Positions 1-8,050 of a DNA stretch of 64,000 nt are shown here, piece by piece (the first letter of the stretch is position 1; every line of letters starts with the position of its first letter). A program made the position numbers and the translations under genes. The DNA is from Shimia sagamensis (GTDB lineage: Bacteria > Pseudomonadota > Alphaproteobacteria > Rhodobacterales > Rhodobacteraceae): assembly GCF_900182745.1 (NCBI RefSeq), contig NZ_FXTY01000004.1, positions 395,359 through 459,358 on the forward strand, written 5' to 3'. The notes beneath the pieces were generated by a model. It saw only the letters and a program-made list of their open reading frames with translations, had not been told where the DNA came from and searched no databases.

Positions 1-501
1 CGCGCCATAGCGCTGGCCGAGAAAGACGCAAGCACCTGTGTGTTCTCGACGGCTCGCACGGCCGAACGGGAAGACAAATTCCAATGGGCGGGGCCAATGT
101 ATGTGGAAGGCATGTATTTGATCCAGAACGCGGGCACCAACGGCGAGGTGACATCTTTGGAGCAGGCGCTGACCAAATCCATTGGCACGCAGGTGGGGGA
201 TTTCACCGTGGATCTGTTGGAAGAGCTGGGTGCGGCCAAAGTGGATGCGGCACCAGATCTGGACAAGACCATGAAGAAGTTGGCAGCGGGGCGTTTGGAC
301 TATGTGATCCTTGGCCAAGAAAGCGCCAATGCGCTAACCGCAGCGGACGCGGGTCTGGAAATCGCGATGGAAGTATCGCGGGATGAGTATTTCATCGCCT
401 GTTCACATGACACGCCAGCGGCCGTTGTGGCCGAGATTGACGCTGCAATGGATTCTCTCATGACAGACGGTACACAGGCTGAGATTGTATCACGGTACTA
501 G
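1..501 (+). CDS. Periplasmic solute-binding protein, 5' end outside window
   Basis: The reading frame is open from base 1 and lines up with the complete paralogue just downstream (for example CVFSTART against CVFTTART), so the gene begins before the window and only about 166 C-terminal residues are seen. The visible part resembles the second lobe of family 3 extracellular solute-binding proteins (PAAT type), which capture amino acids or similar polar solutes in the periplasm. A GTG at 40 could be mistaken for a start, but homology to the paralogue runs upstream of it. No permease or ATPase gene is visible nearby, so substrate and transporter partner are unknown. A hairpin terminator follows the stop. 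Confidence 0.8.
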   Translation, partial: RAIALAEKDASTCVFSTARTAEREDKFQWAGPMYVEGMYLIQNAGTNGEVTSLEQALTKSIGTQVGDFTVDLLEELGAAKVDAAPDLDKTMKKLAAGRLDYVILGQESANALTAADAGLEIAMEVSRDEYFIACSHDTPAAVVAEIDAAMDSLMTDGTQAEIVSRY

Positions 502-527
502 GGTGCGACTTACTGTTGAAAATCAGG

Positions 528-557
528 AAAGGCCGGGGCTGCTGCTTCGGCCTTTTA
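528..557 (+). terminator. Rho-independent terminator
   Basis: Inverted repeat AAGGCCG / CGGCCTT with a G/C-rich loop followed by TTTT, 26 bases after the stop of the first binding-protein gene. Confidence 0.6.
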
Positions 558-672
558 TCGTTGTTTTGCAGGGCTTTGAAAAGTTGCGATGTTAAATTGT
601 TTCCTATTTACACGGCGTTCAGAAATAGCCGCGAGAACCAACAGCAGAGATATACAACAAGGAAATCCACTA

Positions 673-1374
673 ATGAAAACTCTTGCACTCTGCGCGTTGG
701 CCCTCTCCACAGCAACTGTTGCACAGGCCGCGGACGTGAAGTTTTTTACGGAAGACTATGCCCCTTACAACTACGTCGAAAACGGTGAACTGACCGGCCA
801 CGGTGTGGACATCATCACCGAGGCGCTGTCCCGTTCTGGCGTGTCTGCAGACATGGAGGTGACCAAGTGGTCGCGCGCCATTACATTGGCCGAACAGGAC
901 GCCAACACTTGCGTGTTCACCACTGCACGTACACCCGAACGTGAGGACCGCTTTAACTGGGCCGGCCCGATGTATTCCGAGGCGATCTACCTGATCCAGA
1001 AACCGGGCGCGAATGGCGACGTTTCTTCTGTGGAACAGGCGCTCTCCAAGAAAGTTGGCACGCAGACTGGTGACTTTGCCGTGGCGTTGCTGGACCGTCT
1101 GGGTGCAAGCGATATCGACCTGGCACCGGATGCGGAGATGACCCTGAAGAAGCTGGGCGCAGGCCGTGTGGATTATATGGTGGCGTTGGAATCTGCGGCA
1201 GATGTTGCGATTGCCGACGGCAGCTTTGAAATTGCGATGGAAATCTCCCGGAATGAGTTCTTTTTGGCTTGCTCCAAAACCACTGACGGGGCCGTGATTG
1301 CCCGTATGGACGAAGCCATCGATTCTATCGTCGCGGACGGCACCCAAGAGGCCCTCGTCGCGAAGTACGACTAA
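673..1374 (+). CDS. Periplasmic solute-binding protein (family 3)
   Basis: The 233-residue product begins with a typical signal peptide (MKTLALCALALSTATVAQA, predicted cleavage before ADVKFF). The mature part resembles family 3 solute-binding proteins: FFTEDYAPYNY near the N-terminus, then an AITLAEQDANTC segment and a second lobe. The start is the ATG at 673 with AAGGA about ten bases upstream; the frame is open further 5' to 589 but that extension lacks a leader. It is a close tandem paralogue of the truncated gene upstream, suggesting duplication. No membrane components of an ABC transporter are adjacent, so it may be an orphan binding protein or serve a distant permease. Substrate cannot be inferred. 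Confidence 0.85.
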   Translation: MKTLALCALALSTATVAQAADVKFFTEDYAPYNYVENGELTGHGVDIITEALSRSGVSADMEVTKWSRAITLAEQDANTCVFTTARTPEREDRFNWAGPMYSEAIYLIQKPGANGDVSSVEQALSKKVGTQTGDFAVALLDRLGASDIDLAPDAEMTLKKLGAGRVDYMVALESAADVAIADGSFEIAMEISRNEFFLACSKTTDGAVIARMDEAIDSIVADGTQEALVAKYD

Positions 1375-1398
1375 GTCTCAAGTGAGATGATGTCGGGA

Positions 1399-1426
1399 AG
1401 GTCGGGGCATGCCCCGGCCTTTTTTG
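1399..1426 (+). terminator. Rho-independent terminator
   Basis: Near-perfect stem GGTCGGGGC / GCCCCGGCC with a very short loop followed by TTTTTTG, about 25 bases after the binding-protein stop. Confidence 0.85.
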
Positions 1427-1501
1427 TTTCTGACGGTCATGTGATTGGCGCTTTGCACGTGAGGCCGTAAGTCTGCGGCAAAGACTTGGCGGAGGCAGGC
1501 A

Positions 1502-2320
1502 GTGCGACATCAGGATTTGGGAGAGCTTTTGGGGCCGGTGCTGCTGTTTGGTGGGCCGTATTCCAACTTGCAGGCAACAGAGGCGGTTCTGGCACAGGCT
1601 GAGGCGTTGGGAGTGGCCAAAGGCAATGTGATCTGCACCGGTGATGTGGTGGCTTATTGTGCGCAGCCGGCGGAGACTGTGGCAGCCGTGCGACGAGCTG
1701 GCGTCGTGGTTGTTGCTGGGAATTGTGAGGCACAACTGGCGGCCAATGCATTGGACTGTGGTTGCGGTTTTGAGGCGGGCACGGCCTGTGATCTGTTGTC
1801 TGCTGGTTGGTATGCCCATGCGAACGCGGAGGTCGACTCTGAGGCGCGGCGGTGGATGGCGAGGTTGCCGGATGTGGTGACGTTCCAGCAGGCGGACAAG
1901 CGCGTGGCTGTAATCCACGGTGGTGTGACCGATGTGGCTCGGTTTGTGTTTTCAGTGTCGCCTGAGGCGATGTTTGTTGAGGAGATTGCGACGCTGGAAG
2001 TGTTGGTTGGGGCGGTGGATCTGGTGATTGCGGGGCACTCCGGGATTGCGTTTGAGCGGCAGGTTGGGGACGTAAGGTGGCTCAATGCGGGGGCGGTGGG
2101 TATGCCGAGCCATGATGGGCTGCAGGAGACACGGTTTGCGGTGTTGCGCGACGGTGTGCCGGAGATCAAGAGATTGGCTTACGATGTCGAGGCGGCTCAT
2201 GCAGCTATGCAGAACGCGGGGCTCACGCAAGGCTATGATCATGCGTTACTCAGCGGATATTGGCCGTCAGAGGATGTTTTGCCTCAGGAACTGCGCTTGC
2301 CGCCTTTGGCCAAAGGGTGA
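1502..2320 (+). CDS. Calcineurin-like metallophosphoesterase (YfcE-type)
   Basis: A 272-residue protein with the ordered motifs of small metallophosphoesterases: a first block reading FGGPYSNLQA, then GDVVAYC, GNCE, VIHGG and AGHS. The normal first motif is GDxHGN, and here its aspartate and histidine are replaced (GGPYSN). The usual GNHD/E is GNCE. The metal site is therefore degenerate and catalytic activity is uncertain; it could be a binding or regulatory derivative. The GTG start is preceded by GGAGG at good spacing. Its 3' end overlaps the 3' end of convergent xerD by 37 bases. Substrate is unknown. Confidence 0.75.
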   Translation: MRHQDLGELLGPVLLFGGPYSNLQATEAVLAQAEALGVAKGNVICTGDVVAYCAQPAETVAAVRRAGVVVVAGNCEAQLAANALDCGCGFEAGTACDLLSAGWYAHANAEVDSEARRWMARLPDVVTFQQADKRVAVIHGGVTDVARFVFSVSPEAMFVEEIATLEVLVGAVDLVIAGHSGIAFERQVGDVRWLNAGAVGMPSHDGLQETRFAVLRDGVPEIKRLAYDVEAAHAAMQNAGLTQGYDHALLSGYWPSEDVLPQELRLPPLAKG

Positions 2321-3237
2321 TGGGTGGTAACCAGCTCACGCAGACGTTCATCCAAAACGTGGGTGTAGATTTCTGTCGTGGCGACATCGGCGTGTCCCAG
2401 CAAAGTCTGGATCACCCGTAAATCGGCACCATTTGCCAAAAGATGTGTGGCAAAGGCGTGGCGTAGCGTATGTGGCGTGACTTTGGCCGGGGAGACGCCG
2501 GCGACGACGGCCAGGTCTTTGATAAGTATGTAAAACCGGTGCCGGGTCAGATGGCCGGAAGCGCTGCGGGAGGCGAAAAGGAAGCGTGACGGCGGCTTGC
2601 CTTTGGCGCGGGCGATATCTTCGGCGGCGTCGCGATAGGTGAGCCAGGCTGCAAGGGCATCGCGGGCAGGCGGCGAAAGTGGCACCATACGTTCCTTGCC
2701 GCCTTTGCCCATCACCAAGAGCATTTGAGGGTCGCCGCGGGCCGCGGAAACTGGCAGGCTCACCAACTCGGTCACGCGCATACCGGTGGCGTAGAGTAGC
2801 TCCATCAGGCATGTGTTGCGCAGACGGTCCCCTGTTGTGCGACCGTGGGCGCGGGCGGCGGCAAGCAGCCCATCTACTTCGGTGACGTCCAGGGTTTTGG
2901 GCAGACGTTTGGCCCGGCCGGGGCCTTTGATCTGGACCGCGGGGTTGTTGCCGCGCCAGCCTTCCTCAAAGGCAAAACGGAAGAGTTGTTTGATGGCCGA
3001 GAGTCGGCGGGCACGGGTGGATTGGGCAAGGCCTTGCGCATCACAATAGAGGAGGTAGTCCTCGATGTCCGATTGTGCGAGCCTGTCGAAGGTGTGTTTT
3101 TTGCCGGTGGCCCATGTTGCGAAGTCGCGCAGGTCGCGGGCGTAGGCTGCCTGGGTGTTGGGGGAGGCGCCCAGTTCGGCGGCCTGTGCCTCCAGGAAGG
3201 TGGCGATCCACTGCAGCATGTCGGCGGGCGCGGCCAT
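2284..3237 (-). CDS. xerD: Tyrosine recombinase XerD
   Basis: This 317-residue recombinase should act with XerC at the chromosomal dif site to resolve dimers at the septum. It has an N-terminal SAM-like core-binding domain (about residues 5-95) and a C-terminal catalytic domain with the full set of active-site residues: R154 (TGMRVTEL), K178 (MGKGGKER), H256-x-x-R259 (HTLRH), H282 (LLGHAD) and nucleophile Y291 (IYTH). Length and motifs fit XerD rather than a phage integrase, and no attachment site or mobile element is adjacent. It is the last gene of a tight operon with the 505-residue exported protein, three bases apart. Its 3' end overlaps the convergent phosphoesterase gene. Confidence 0.93.
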   Translation of the reverse strand: MAAPADMLQWIATFLEAQAAELGASPNTQAAYARDLRDFATWATGKKHTFDRLAQSDIEDYLLYCDAQGLAQSTRARRLSAIKQLFRFAFEEGWRGNNPAVQIKGPGRAKRLPKTLDVTEVDGLLAAARAHGRTTGDRLRNTCLMELLYATGMRVTELVSLPVSAARGDPQMLLVMGKGGKERMVPLSPPARDALAAWLTYRDAAEDIARAKGKPPSRFLFASRSASGHLTRHRFYILIKDLAVVAGVSPAKVTPHTLRHAFATHLLANGADLRVIQTLLGHADVATTEIYTHVLDERLRELVTTHHPLAKGGKRSS

Positions 3238-3240
3238 ATG

Positions 3241-4758
3241 TCAGCCCCGTGTGTCCAAGAGGGCCACTTGCAATGCGGCGCGGCGGGCGGTGTCCTCCAG
3301 GCCAACCGCGCGGAAGGTGGCGAGTGCTTCGGTCAGTGCCCCGAGGTTGCCGGCAGCGCCATCGTTCATGAGCTCCATGGCGGTCAGCAGGCTTTCACCA
3401 AGCTGGCCCCGGGCGAGCATGGAGGAAATTTCTTGCGGAACACCCGCATCGTGAAATGCATCGGCAATGGCGCGGTGCACCGGATCGGTTGGTTTTCGAG
3501 GCGGGGTGCCAAGGGCAAGGCCGGCCAGAAAGTCCCGTGGACCGGAGCGTGCGGCGCGTTCGTAGTCTGACGAAAGAAGAGCAATGTCACGGGCGAGACG
3601 GGCGGTGACACCTTGCAGCGGCAATTGCAACAGGTCTGGGCCATAAAGGCGCGCGAATGGCACCTCAAGGTGGACTTGCTGCATCGCGGCCCAGGCTTGG
3701 GGCAGCGTGTCAGACACGTCGCGCAGATCTTGCTTGGTGACCGCACGATCAAAGGCTTGCAGAGCCGCAACGCGGTCCCAGATCATACCGGATGCCGACG
3801 GAGAACCCTCTGTGTAGATGCCGAGCAGCGCGTTTTCGTGTAGAGCTGACGTGCGCGCCAACCGTTCCGCGGCTTCAAGCTGAGCCTTCCAGCCTGCGGT
3901 GTCGCGTAGGTCCGCGTGAGCGTAGGGGCGTGGCAGGCGGGCGGCGGTTTGGCCTTCGCCAATGGCTTCATAAAGACGGAATTTGAGCGGATCAGGCCCG
4001 TTGGCGGCGACCAGCAGCGGCTCTCCTTCGAACAGTTCCGGATCAAGGAAGCGCAGCAGGAGCGCATCCAATTCCTCTGAGATCAAACCCAACGCTTTGG
4101 CCGTGTCGAGCGTCAGCGCGGCGGCGCGCCAATCGCCTGCGCGAGCGGTGCAGAAAATTCGAGAGGCATAGTCTGTGGCAAGATGTGGTGCAGCTATGAG
4201 CGCCTCGCAGGCGCGGGCTTCCTGCCCCATCAACAAGGTCACGTCGAACCAGCGCTTGAACAGCGACGGAGTGGTTGGGCCGGCGCGCTCTAGCAGAGCT
4301 TCGGCCTGCTCCAGTGCACCCATTTCGACAAGCTTGTCGACACGGGCCAAGAGTAACTCGTTGGTGACACCGGTTTCGCGCGGGGCGTCCGCCTCTGCCA
4401 GCAGAAGCGTATAGAGCAACGCTTGCATCGCGGGCAGGACTTCCGGGCGTTGGGCCGCGACCAGCCCGCTGAGCGTGTCGGCCTCAGAGGCTGACCACAG
4501 CGAGGCGGGCAGGCCGGTGACGTTGGAAGGCAGTAGGCCCACCGCGTCTTGAGAGGTTTCCGAGAGCGGGCTGACGTTGATTGCCGGAGTGGCAACGCCT
4601 TCGCTGACTGGGGCTTCGTAGAGTGGCAGGCCCATGTCCAAGGTCACAGTTGGGGTGTGGTCGAGCCAGTCAATCGCTGAGAGCGGTGCGGTTTGGGCGT
4701 GCAGCGCAGCGGTGCTCAAAAAGAGCGCGGCGAGGCTGTTGCGGAATGGGCGTATCAC
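3241..4758 (-). CDS. Exported helical protein of unknown function
   Basis: A 505-residue protein I do not recognise. It begins with a Sec-type signal peptide (MIRPFRNSLAALFLSTAALHAQ) and continues as an Ala/Leu-rich, mainly helical sequence reminiscent of TPR-like solenoids, with no cofactor or catalytic motif visible. It is probably periplasmic. The start codon is GTG, one base after the stop of the 49-residue membrane protein gene, and the stop lies three bases before xerD. The three genes probably form one transcript. Its placement before xerD hints at an envelope or division-related role, but that is only context. Confidence 0.75.
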   Translation of the reverse strand: MIRPFRNSLAALFLSTAALHAQTAPLSAIDWLDHTPTVTLDMGLPLYEAPVSEGVATPAINVSPLSETSQDAVGLLPSNVTGLPASLWSASEADTLSGLVAAQRPEVLPAMQALLYTLLLAEADAPRETGVTNELLLARVDKLVEMGALEQAEALLERAGPTTPSLFKRWFDVTLLMGQEARACEALIAAPHLATDYASRIFCTARAGDWRAAALTLDTAKALGLISEELDALLLRFLDPELFEGEPLLVAANGPDPLKFRLYEAIGEGQTAARLPRPYAHADLRDTAGWKAQLEAAERLARTSALHENALLGIYTEGSPSASGMIWDRVAALQAFDRAVTKQDLRDVSDTLPQAWAAMQQVHLEVPFARLYGPDLLQLPLQGVTARLARDIALLSSDYERAARSGPRDFLAGLALGTPPRKPTDPVHRAIADAFHDAGVPQEISSMLARGQLGESLLTAMELMNDGAAGNLGALTEALATFRAVGLEDTARRAALQVALLDTRG

Positions 4759-4759
4759 C

Positions 4760-4909
4760 CTATTGCCCCGTCAATTCCAAGGGGATCCGCACCTCGGCTT
4801 GTGGCGCGGAGAAATCCGCGCCAAAAATTGGCCCCAGATAGGCGTATGCCACTAAGGCCACCGCGGCCAATACCACCAGAAACAACAAGGCCCGAAAGAG
4901 TCTGCCCAT
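4760..4909 (-). CDS. Small single-pass membrane protein (49 aa)
   Basis: Reading the minus strand from the ATG at 4909 gives 49 residues: MGRLFRALLFLVVLAAVALV, then AYAYLGPIFGADFSAPQ and the tail AEVRIPLELTGQ. One strong transmembrane helix (residues 5-24) is followed by a short, mostly polar tail with a few acidic residues. GAGGA lies five bases before the ATG. The stop is one base from the GTG of the next gene, indicating translational coupling. The ribosome site, hydrophobic design and operon position favour it over a 62-residue overlapping frame. Function is unknown. Confidence 0.75.
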   Translation of the reverse strand: MGRLFRALLFLVVLAAVALVAYAYLGPIFGADFSAPQAEVRIPLELTGQ

Positions 4910-5029
4910 AATATCCTCGATTATCCTGCCTGCTTTTTTTCAACTTATAACTGGCCTTTCTGGCAAGATCACGTCATTCAATGCGCGAACCACACTTTTG
5001 GGCAAGGCTTAGCCGATTGCGGGCATTTG

Positions 5030-5578
5030 ATGAGCTATGAATTGAAAAAAACCGTTGTGTTTGTTGGCATGATGGGGGCGGGAAAAACCGCTGTTGGTAG
5101 GGCGTTAGCGGCCAAACTTGATGTACCCTTCATCGATTCCGATGCGGAGATCGTGAAGGCAGCCAATATGAGCATCGCCGAAATCTTTGAGCGAGACGGA
5201 GAAGCGTTTTTCCGCCTAAAGGAGAGTCAGGTGATTGCCCGACTTCTGGAAGAAGAGCGCTGCATTCTGTCGACTGGTGGCGGTGCCTATCTGGCGGAAG
5301 GCAACCGTGCGGAGATTTCTGAGCGCGGTGTGGCTGTTTGGCTGGACGCTGATGTGGAACTCTTGTGGAACCGTGTGAAACACAAAGATACCCGGCCGCT
5401 GTTGCGCACAGAAAATCCGCGCCAAACGCTGGAAGAGATTTTTGAGGCCCGAGTGCCGCTTTATGGCTTGGCGGACTTGCCGGTGAAGGCAGACGCCGGG
5501 TTGAGCATCGAAGAAATGGCAGATCGGGTGGCGCAGGCGTTGTTAGACGCGCGCCCCGATGTTTTGGCGGAGACATAA
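5030..5578 (+). CDS. aroK: Shikimate kinase
   Basis: This cytoplasmic enzyme phosphorylates shikimate with ATP, the fifth step of chorismate synthesis. The 182-residue product has a Walker A loop GMMGAGKT (residues 13-20), the shikimate-binding DSD motif and the lid and glycine motifs (STGGGA; DTRPLL). The ATG at 5030 is preferred over the TTG one codon upstream. The stop lies three bases before aroB, so the two aromatic genes are co-transcribed, a common pairing. Length is standard for the family. Confidence 0.95.
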   Translation: MSYELKKTVVFVGMMGAGKTAVGRALAAKLDVPFIDSDAEIVKAANMSIAEIFERDGEAFFRLKESQVIARLLEEERCILSTGGGAYLAEGNRAEISERGVAVWLDADVELLWNRVKHKDTRPLLRTENPRQTLEEIFEARVPLYGLADLPVKADAGLSIEEMADRVAQALLDARPDVLAET

Positions 5579-5581
5579 GTC

Positions 5582-6694
5582 GTGGTGGAAACCGTACACG
5601 TTGGCCTTGAGGGCCGGGAATATGACATTCACATCGGGCCGGGCCTGCTGGCAAAATCCGGTGCTTTGATTGGACCGATGCTGGCACGCAAGCAGGTGTG
5701 TGTGGTGACGGATGAGAATGTTGCGGCGCTGCATCTGGAGACCTTGCGAGCAGGCTTGGCGGCGGAAGGCATTGCCATGGAGGCGCTGGTGCTGCCTGCG
5801 GGTGAGAGCACCAAGAGCTGGGCGTTTTTGGAACAAACAGTTGAGTGGTTGCTGTCACAACGCGTGGAGCGCAAGGACCTTGTGGTGGCGCTTGGCGGTG
5901 GGGTGATTGGTGATCTGACCGGTTTTGCGGCAGCGATCTTGCGCCGTGGCGTGGGCTTTGTGCAGATCCCAACCAGTCTTTTGGCGCAGGTGGATAGCTC
6001 AGTTGGCGGCAAAACTGGCATCAACAGTCCATTGGGAAAGAACCTTGTGGGGGCCTTTCATCAGCCGCGGTTGGTTTTGGCGGATATCGATGTGTTGGGC
6101 ACGCTGACGCCGCGTGATTTCCTCGCCGGATATGGCGAAGTTGTGAAATACGGGATGTTGGGTGACGCCAATTTCTTTGAATGGTTGGAGGCGCAGGGGC
6201 CCGCGCTCGCAGCGGGTGATGAGGCGGCGCGGATTGCGGCGGTGAAACGATCCTGTGAGATGAAAGCCGAGATTGTGGTGCGTGATGAGACCGAGCAGGG
6301 GGATCGCGCTTTGCTCAATCTGGGGCATACTTTCTGTCATGCTTTGGAAGCCGCCACCGGCTATGGCGACCGGTTGTTGCACGGTGAAGGTGTGGCCGTG
6401 GGCTGTGCGCTGGCGTTTGAATTGTCGATGCGTTTGGGGCTCTGTGCGCAGGAAGCGCCAAGCCGGGTGCGGGAGCATCTGCGGGCCATGGGCATGAAAG
6501 TGGATCTCAAAGACATTGAGGGTGAACTGCCGGACGCTGATGAATTGTTGGAGCTGATGGGGCAGGACAAGAAGGTTGTGGATGGTCAGTTGCGTTTCAT
6601 TCTGGCGCGCGGGATTGGCGAGGCGTTTGTGACCGCGGATGTGCCGTGTGATGTGGTGCGCCAGTTGCTGCAAGAAGAGTTGGCACGGCGGTAA
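5582..6694 (+). CDS. aroB: 3-dehydroquinate synthase
   Basis: The product converts DAHP to 3-dehydroquinate using NAD and a divalent metal, the second step of the shikimate pathway. The 370-residue protein has the nucleotide-binding motif GGGVIGDLTGF, the segment PTSLLAQVDSSVGGKTGIN and the metal-ligand region LNLGHTFCHALE plus LLHGEGVAVG. It starts with GTG immediately after aroK and belongs to the same operon. Nothing in the sequence is unusual. Confidence 0.96.
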   Translation: MVETVHVGLEGREYDIHIGPGLLAKSGALIGPMLARKQVCVVTDENVAALHLETLRAGLAAEGIAMEALVLPAGESTKSWAFLEQTVEWLLSQRVERKDLVVALGGGVIGDLTGFAAAILRRGVGFVQIPTSLLAQVDSSVGGKTGINSPLGKNLVGAFHQPRLVLADIDVLGTLTPRDFLAGYGEVVKYGMLGDANFFEWLEAQGPALAAGDEAARIAAVKRSCEMKAEIVVRDETEQGDRALLNLGHTFCHALEAATGYGDRLLHGEGVAVGCALAFELSMRLGLCAQEAPSRVREHLRAMGMKVDLKDIEGELPDADELLELMGQDKKVVDGQLRFILARGIGEAFVTADVPCDVVRQLLQEELARR

Positions 6695-6746
6695 GTTTAG
6701 CGGCGCGGCAATCGGTCCCATGACATAGATGTTACAAAGCGGACAG

Positions 6747-6777
6747 GGTCACCTCTGAAAAGGTAACCAGAGGGACC
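6747..6777 (+). promoter_or_regulatory. Leader hairpin covering the trpB ribosome site
   Basis: GGTC-A-CCTCTG (6747-6757) pairs with CAGAGG-GACC (6768-6777) around a ten-base loop, leaving a single bulged A. The 3' arm contains the likely Shine-Dalgarno sequence (GAGGGA) of trpB, whose ATG is eight bases downstream. If formed, the hairpin would occlude the site. A regulatory role is inferred from the geometry only. Confidence 0.45.
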
Positions 6778-6784
6778 CCCGCTT

Positions 6785-7993
6785 ATGTCTTCGTATTTGA
6801 AAGAAACCCCGACACGTGACGGCTTTTTTGGGGAGTATGGCGGCGCACAATTGCCGCCCGTGCTCGAGCCACACTTTAAAGAGATCGCGGAAGCCTATGA
6901 TAAGATTTCAAAATCAGCAGACTACATTCGGGACCTGCGTTACATCCGGAAACATTTCCAAGGGCGCCCGACGCCGGTGTCACACCTGAAAAACCTGTCT
7001 GAGATTTGCGGTGGCGCACAGATTTACGCCAAGCGCGAAGACCTGAACCACACCGGCGCGCACAAATTAAACCACTGTATGGCGGAAGGTCTGCTGGCCA
7101 AGCACATGGGCAAAACCAAGCTGATGGCGGAAACCGGTGCGGGGCAGCATGGCGTGGCGCTGGCGACGGCGGCGGCATATTTTGGCATGGAGTGCGAGAT
7201 CCACATGGGGGAGATCGACATTGCCAAAGAGGCGCCCAATGTAACGCGCATGAAGCTTTTGGGGGCGGAAGTGGTGCCTGTTGGCTTTGGTGGGCGCTCG
7301 CTCAAAGAAGCAGTGGACAGCGCATTTGAGAGCTACGTGCCACAGGCAGACACCGCGCTGTTTGCAATCGGCTCGGTGGTGGGGCCACATCCCTTCCCGA
7401 TGATGGTGCGGGATTTCCAGCACATTGTCGGCATTGAGGCACGCGAGCAGTTCCTGGAGATGACCGGTAACTTGCCAGATATCGTTGCTGCTTGTGTCGG
7501 CGGCGGGTCCAACGCGATGGGCATGTTTGCCGGATTCATTGAGGACAAAGATGTGGCGCTGTATGGTGTGGAGCCACTGGGCACATCGTCAAAGCTGGGG
7601 GAGCACGCGGCCACCATCACCTATGGTGAGGACGGGGACATTCACGGGTTCCGCACCATGCTTCTGAAAGACGAGAACGGTGAGCCTGCACCGGTGCACA
7701 CGGTGGCATCCGGATTGGATTATCCGGGTGTGGGGCCAGAGCACGCGCATTTGTATCGCACCGGGCGGGCCAGCTATACGGCGGCAAACGACAAAGAGGC
7801 GTTGGATGCGTTTTACAAGCTGAGCCGTCACGAGGGTATTATTCCGGCACTTGAAAGCGCGCATGCGGTGGCGTTTGCCATGCGGGAAGCGGCGAGTAAC
7901 CCGGGCAAATCGATTCTGCTCAACCTGTCAGGACGGGGTGATAAAGATATCGACTATGTGACTGAGACCTATGGGTTCAGCGTCGGTAACTGA
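6785..7993 (+). CDS. trpB: Tryptophan synthase beta subunit
   Basis: TrpB condenses indole with serine to tryptophan using PLP and forms the alpha2-beta2 complex with TrpA. The 402-residue sequence has the PLP lysine K94 in HTGAHKLN, the phosphate-binding GGGSNAMG loop and the terminal LSGRGDKD motif. trpA and trpF are not adjacent; the gene stands about 90 bases after aroB, linking it to the aromatic cluster only by position. A stable hairpin spans its ribosome site, and a strong terminator follows. Length is normal. Confidence 0.96.
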   Translation: MSSYLKETPTRDGFFGEYGGAQLPPVLEPHFKEIAEAYDKISKSADYIRDLRYIRKHFQGRPTPVSHLKNLSEICGGAQIYAKREDLNHTGAHKLNHCMAEGLLAKHMGKTKLMAETGAGQHGVALATAAAYFGMECEIHMGEIDIAKEAPNVTRMKLLGAEVVPVGFGGRSLKEAVDSAFESYVPQADTALFAIGSVVGPHPFPMMVRDFQHIVGIEAREQFLEMTGNLPDIVAACVGGGSNAMGMFAGFIEDKDVALYGVEPLGTSSKLGEHAATITYGEDGDIHGFRTMLLKDENGEPAPVHTVASGLDYPGVGPEHAHLYRTGRASYTAANDKEALDAFYKLSRHEGIIPALESAHAVAFAMREAASNPGKSILLNLSGRGDKDIDYVTETYGFSVGN

Positions 7994-8016
7994 TCATTTG
8001 TCCTAGGTAGAAAAGG

Positions 8017-8050
8017 ACAGCGCCCGAGGGAGACCCCGGGCGCTGTTTTG
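8017..8050. terminator. Terminator between convergent trpB and pepT
   Basis: A perfect 10-bp stem ACAGCGCCCG / CGGGCGCTGT (8017-8026 with 8037-8046) is followed by TTTTG. It lies between convergent stops and may serve both directions, though the T-run is better on the plus strand. Confidence 0.85.

Noticed and set aside
4755..4943. 62-residue minus-strand frame
   Set aside because: Overlaps the 49-residue protein, which has a better ribosome site and a clean transmembrane helix; composition of the longer one is not protein-like.
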